Shown: in pieces, positions 60,672 through 64,000 of the stretch
How positions within the stretch are numbered: the stretch's first letter is position 1
How the letters are laid out: each line of letters opens with the position of its first letter
Origin: Citrobacter telavivensis
Lineage (GTDB): Bacteria; Pseudomonadota; Gammaproteobacteria; Enterobacterales; Enterobacteriaceae
Assembly (NCBI GenBank): GCA_009363175.1
Contig: CP045205.1
Coordinates: 3,162,001-3,226,000, forward strand
Reading direction: 5' to 3'
Length of the DNA stretch: 64,000 nt
Position numbers and translations under genes: made by a program
Notes under the pieces: model-generated
Seen by the model: the letters and a program-made list of their open reading frames with translations, nothing else
What the model was told of the DNA's origin: nothing
Database searches by the model: none

Positions 60672-61031
60672 TTACTGTTTATTCATTTGGATAACTAACC
60701 AGTGATGGATAACAGCGACCACATACCGTTGTTGCTCATCGCTCAGCGGCTGTCCCTGCGCGATATTATGCCATTTAGCAAGACAACCGCGACAGCAGGT
60801 CGCCGTGGCGTGCTGGGCGATAAACACCGGATGACCGCGCATCGGCGTTTGCTTGCCATCATTGACAGGCATCGCCGGAGCAAGCCGCTGCGCCACAAAA
60901 TCCGCAGCATGCCTGTCGATAACCTCAGCCCCTTTATCCCAGCAATACTGTCTCTCTTTTGTTCCCAGACGAAAACGGGAACGAAACGTTGAGCGCGACA
61001 GACGGGCAAAAAGTGGATCAAACGAGTTCAT
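60672..61031 (-). CDS. yneG: YneG, DUF4186 protein
   Basis: This small protein of 119 residues with no known function belongs to the DUF4186 family. It carries conserved Cys/His residues (TATCCRGCLAKWH, a possible metal site) and RYVVAVIHHWL near the end. Its start ATG overlaps the last base of the glsB stop (TGATG), so it is translated together with glsB, as in E. coli. Confidence 0.85.
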   Translation of the reverse strand: MNSFDPLFARLSRSTFRSRFRLGTKERQYCWDKGAEVIDRHAADFVAQRLAPAMPVNDGKQTPMRGHPVFIAQHATATCCRGCLAKWHNIAQGQPLSDEQQRYVVAVIHHWLVIQMNKQ

Positions 61032-61957
61032 CAGTACACTGAGCGTCCTAATCGTTGAGTGAGTTGTTCCAGAACCGCAATGCCTGCCAGCGAATTACCG
61101 GTTGGATCCAGTTCCGGGCTCCAGACGGCGATCGCCATCTCATGCGGCACAATCGCGACAATTCCCCCACCAACGCCCGACTTCGCGGGTAAACCAACGC
61201 GCCACGCAAACTCTCCGGCGTTCTGATACATTCCGCTGGTCGCCATCAGCGCATTGATCTGTCGCGCCTGCATCGGCGTCACCACGGGCTCATCGAGATG
61301 AAACGCTTTTCCCTGGTTAGCAAGAAAGACAAAGGTCTTCGCCAGCTCCACACAGCTCATTTTCAGCGCGCAGTAATGAAAATAGTTTTGCAGGACCGTC
61401 GTGACGTCATGGTGAAAATTGCCGAAGGATTTCATCAGCCAGGCGATGGCGGCATTGCGGGCGGAATGTTCGAACTCCGAACGGGCCACCACCGCATCAT
61501 AAGCGATATCGGCCACGCCGCTCAGCGCCCGCACGACTTCCAGCATACGTTGACGCGGTGCGCTGAGTCGTCCCTGCAACATGTCGCAGACGACCAGCGC
61601 CCCGGCATTAATAAACGGATTGCGCGGGATGCCGTGTTCCATTTCTAACTGTACCAGCGAGTTAAACGGCGAGCCGGACGGATCTTTCCCCACCCGTTGC
61701 CAGATCTCATCCTCTGAATAGTGACGCATCGCCACCACCAGACTGAGCACCTTCGAAATCGACTGAATGGAAAAGCGTTCTGTCGCATCTCCGGCATGCC
61801 AGAGCTGTCCCTCCACGGTGCAAATCGCAATACCCAGTCGGGAACCCTCAACCGAAGCAAGCGCAGGAATATAATCCGCCACGTTGCCCTGACCAATCAG
61901 CGGGCGAACCTCTGTCAGAATGGTCTCTAAAATTGAATTGTCCAGGGTGATTGCCAC
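61031..61957 (-). CDS. glsB: Glutaminase GlsB (YneH)
   Basis: This enzyme hydrolyses glutamine to glutamate and ammonia in the cytoplasm. It has 308 residues with the serine beta-lactamase-like fold of glutaminases. The catalytic Ser-x-x-Lys is in FSIQSISKVLSL. Other conserved runs are GVAD-type helix residues, PRNPFINAGALVV and LPAKSGVGGGIVAIVP. It forms an operon with yneG. In this strain a chemoreceptor gene separates it from sad. Confidence 0.94.
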   Translation of the reverse strand: MAITLDNSILETILTEVRPLIGQGNVADYIPALASVEGSRLGIAICTVEGQLWHAGDATERFSIQSISKVLSLVVAMRHYSEDEIWQRVGKDPSGSPFNSLVQLEMEHGIPRNPFINAGALVVCDMLQGRLSAPRQRMLEVVRALSGVADIAYDAVVARSEFEHSARNAAIAWLMKSFGNFHHDVTTVLQNYFHYCALKMSCVELAKTFVFLANQGKAFHLDEPVVTPMQARQINALMATSGMYQNAGEFAWRVGLPAKSGVGGGIVAIVPHEMAIAVWSPELDPTGNSLAGIAVLEQLTQRLGRSVY

Positions 61958-62020
61958 ACCACACTCCTTGCCTGCCGGTCTGAAAAGGGCTGCGAGTATA
62001 GCAGAGCTAAATACCTCGCG

Positions 62021-63610
62021 TCAGGCCGGAAGACGGAATCTCGCCACGGCGTGAATCAACTGATGCGATTCATTATGCAACTGCCGTGAAGAGGCCGATG
62101 CGGTATCCACCAGCTCGCGGGTGTCGCGGGCAACCAGATTCAGCGCCTGCAACTGACGCGTCATCTGGTGGATTCGGGTTCCCTGATGCAGCGTTGCGGC
62201 TGAGATATCATTCAGCGAGGCGCCCAAATTCTCCACCAGTGCGATCACCTGTTGCAGATTTTCTTCCAGATGCGTCACCGCACTCGACCCTTCTTCTATT
62301 CCCTGCAATGAATGATAGATCAGCGCCTGAATATCCTGCGTAGACTGACTGCTCTTGCGCGCCAGCAGCCCCACTTCTTTTGCCACCACCGCAAAGCCGC
62401 GTCCTTGCTCACCGGCATGGGCGGCTTCAATGGCCGCGTTCAGCGCCAGGATGTTGGTCTGGAAGGCGACGTTATCAATCAGCGCAATAATCCCGCGCAT
62501 CTCTGCCGATCGCGTCACGATCGCCTGCATCGAACGATTCACCGTGTCCATCATTCTGTCACCGCCAGCCGCAATGGTACGGGCTTCTTCCGCACGCTGA
62601 TTCGCCAGTTGGGCAAACCCGCTGTTATCTTCAACGTGCGTTTCCAGCACAGAAATATGCGAGGTAACGTTATTCAGCTCCTCGTTCTGTTTTTCGGACT
62701 GTTGATACAGGCGCGTATTGTTCTGCGCCAGCCTTTCGATATTGTCGGCCATCGCCGTGGTCGCCTTGCTGACCTGTCGGACTAACTCGCGCAGTCCCTG
62801 CTGCATCGAACCGATACGCACGTGGAGTTGCGACACTTCCCGGTTCGCCCCGGACACTGCGGGAAGCGGTTGTGAAAGATCGCCAGCCGCCAGAATGTCG
62901 ATGAACGCTATCAGCCGACGCAGCGGAGAAATGACCCAGCGCGACATCCCCCACCAGACCGCAACCGCAATAGCCAGCAGCACCCCCGGCAGTACCAAAA
63001 ACAGATGCTGGAGATCCAACAGGCGATCCAGCAACTGCTGCCGTCCGCTTTCCCGCGCCTGCGCGCTGACCTTTTGCACTCTGGCATAGTTATCATTGAA
63101 GTCGGCCTGAAATGCCTGAATGGGCACGGCGAAGAACGCATCAATCGACTGCGTCTGGCTTAATCCTGCCACTTGTTCCTGAATGCCGCCGCTAAAGCGC
63201 TGATAGCTGTCGACCAGCCCGTCGTCCGCCTGCGGGTTCATCTCGCGCCACGCCTGCCATGCGGTTGTCGACTGGGTTAACGCCTGTCGGGCTTCGTCGA
63301 TCAGCGGCTGCCAGCTTCCTTCAGAACCCGTGGCGGCGTCCTGCATAAAGTAGACCCCCGCCCGGTTGAGCAGATCGCTGGCCGTCAGTAGCGCAATCCG
63401 CGCCTCTTCGACCTTTGTCTGCTGACGCAACGCCAGTTGGTTACGCTGTTCATTTTCCCGGGCCTGGCTAACTGAAAATGACAGCATCAGTGACGAGGTC
63501 AGTTGCAGTACGGAAAACAACGCAATGATGCAAAAAATCCCGGTCAACAGGCCAAACTGCTGCGGTAAAAAACGGCGCGCCTGGCGACGTAAAGTTTGAG
63601 TTAAGTTCAT
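62021..63610 (-). CDS. Methyl-accepting chemotaxis protein with four-helix ligand domain
   Basis: This inner-membrane chemoreceptor has 529 residues from ATG 63610 (the frame is open 18 codons earlier, without a clear ribosome site). The first membrane helix is about residues 20-45 and the periplasmic four-helix-bundle (Tar/Tsr-type) region about 46-195. A second helix (LFLVLPGVLLAIAVAVWWGM) is followed by HAMP and the signalling domain with the tip LIDNVAFQTNILALNAAIEA. It ends VARFRLPA and lacks an NWETF tail. The ligand is unknown. It sits between sad and glsB, which are adjacent in E. coli. Confidence 0.9.
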   Translation of the reverse strand: MNLTQTLRRQARRFLPQQFGLLTGIFCIIALFSVLQLTSSLMLSFSVSQARENEQRNQLALRQQTKVEEARIALLTASDLLNRAGVYFMQDAATGSEGSWQPLIDEARQALTQSTTAWQAWREMNPQADDGLVDSYQRFSGGIQEQVAGLSQTQSIDAFFAVPIQAFQADFNDNYARVQKVSAQARESGRQQLLDRLLDLQHLFLVLPGVLLAIAVAVWWGMSRWVISPLRRLIAFIDILAAGDLSQPLPAVSGANREVSQLHVRIGSMQQGLRELVRQVSKATTAMADNIERLAQNNTRLYQQSEKQNEELNNVTSHISVLETHVEDNSGFAQLANQRAEEARTIAAGGDRMMDTVNRSMQAIVTRSAEMRGIIALIDNVAFQTNILALNAAIEAAHAGEQGRGFAVVAKEVGLLARKSSQSTQDIQALIYHSLQGIEEGSSAVTHLEENLQQVIALVENLGASLNDISAATLHQGTRIHQMTRQLQALNLVARDTRELVDTASASSRQLHNESHQLIHAVARFRLPA

Positions 63611-63686
63611 AATATTCTTCAGTATCAACACGTTAATCGCGAGTCTACGAAGCGTAAATGACAAAACTATGGCGGAAATGTGACAA

Positions 63687-63704
63687 GACGCCCCGCAGGG
63701 CGTC
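63687..63704. terminator. Hairpin downstream of sad
   Basis: GACGCCC (63687-63693) pairs with GGGCGTC (63698-63704) around CGCA. It lies just past the sad stop in its direction of transcription. The minus-strand tail is TTGTCACATTTCC, a weak U-run. Confidence 0.6.
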
Positions 63705-63711
63705 AGAAAGA

Positions 63712-64000
63712 TCAGCGTCGGTTCTTCCAGACGGTCTGCACGTTACAAAATTCATGCAGGCCAAAGTGCGAGAGCTCGCGACCAAAACCGCTCTTCTTCA
63801 CGCCACCAAACGCGACCCGGGCATCGCTGGCGCTAAAACCGTTAATGAAGACACCGCCGCATTCCAGACGCGCAGCCATCTCCTGTGCACGGGCTTCATC
63901 GGCGGTAAAGAGGGTTGCGGACAGACCAAAATCACTGCAGTTTGCCAGTTCCAGCGCGTGTTCGGCACTCTTCGCCACGCCGATCGCCGCAACCGGCCCG
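63712..64000 (-). CDS. sad: Succinate-semialdehyde dehydrogenase Sad (YneI), C-terminal part
   Basis: This NAD-dependent aldehyde dehydrogenase oxidises succinate semialdehyde in GABA and putrescine breakdown. Only about the last 95 codons are in the window; the catalytic Cys and Glu lie outside. The visible end (GLSATLFTADEARAQEMAARL, then FGGVKKSGFGRELSHFG and the VWKNRR terminus) agrees with E. coli Sad, and the glsB neighbourhood supports it. The gene continues beyond the right edge. Confidence 0.92.
   Translation of the reverse strand, partial: GPVAAIGVAKSAEHALELANCSDFGLSATLFTADEARAQEMAARLECGGVFINGFSASDARVAFGGVKKSGFGRELSHFGLHEFCNVQTVWKNRR

Overview
The window looks like the chromosome of an enterobacterium close to Escherichia and Citrobacter. 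Citrobacter is my best guess, by inference only: I recall no marker that fixes the species. The backbone carries E. coli-like gene runs in the expected order: ddpXABCDF, dosC-dosP, digH (yddW), then tam-yneE-uxaB, dgcF-yneG-glsB and sad. These runs are interrupted by accessory blocks.

1-6.6 kb: a D-Ala-D-Ala utilisation operon on the minus strand, an RpiR-type regulator followed by ddpX, A, B, C, D, F. A sigma-54-type promoter and an NtrC-like site lie upstream. 6.8-9.4 kb: a periplasmic acid chaperone of the HdeB family and a dCache chemoreceptor, placed between ddpX and dosP (neighbours in E. coli). 9.4-13.2 kb: the heme-based oxygen sensors DosP (c-di-GMP phosphodiesterase) and DosC (diguanylate cyclase). 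13.7-26.0 kb: an insertion between dosC and digH made of a DUF2235 alpha/beta-hydrolase, a 95-residue protein and two giant proteins of about 1,760 residues that I do not recognise. This is the best candidate for an undescribed system. 26.0-27.3 kb: the lipoprotein glycosyl hydrolase DigH.

27.4-53.0 kb: a mosaic of mobile DNA. Two IS3-family copies with identical proteins lie in inverted orientation around an 8.6-kb segment. That segment holds a Dcm-like methyltransferase, a secreted thermonuclease, a run of small proteins (several membrane-associated) and a type Va autotransporter. Then comes the module rcnR-rcnA-pcoE-truncated pcoS-IS903-mcr-9-wbuC-qseC-qseB, known from IncHI2-type plasmids. 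It is followed by a truncated two-gene transposon whose end carries seven regularly spaced repeats, and by an IS26-truncated IS110-IS26 array. The last IS26 has removed the start codon of a chromosomal mannonate dehydratase-like gene. The simplest reading is that a plasmid segment with mcr-9 was integrated into the chromosome and then rearranged by IS elements.

53.0-64.0 kb: the backbone resumes with the mannonate dehydratase-like gene, a VOC-family protein, tam, yneE, uxaB (with an ExuR-like site), a GNAT acetyltransferase, dgcF, yneG, glsB, a second chemoreceptor and the 3' part of sad.

Functional themes are nutrient scavenging (dipeptides, hexuronates, glutamine), c-di-GMP and oxygen signalling, chemotaxis, and metal and polymyxin resistance. 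I found no tRNA, rRNA or CRISPR array. Product names rest on recalled family sequences and visible motifs, not on searches.
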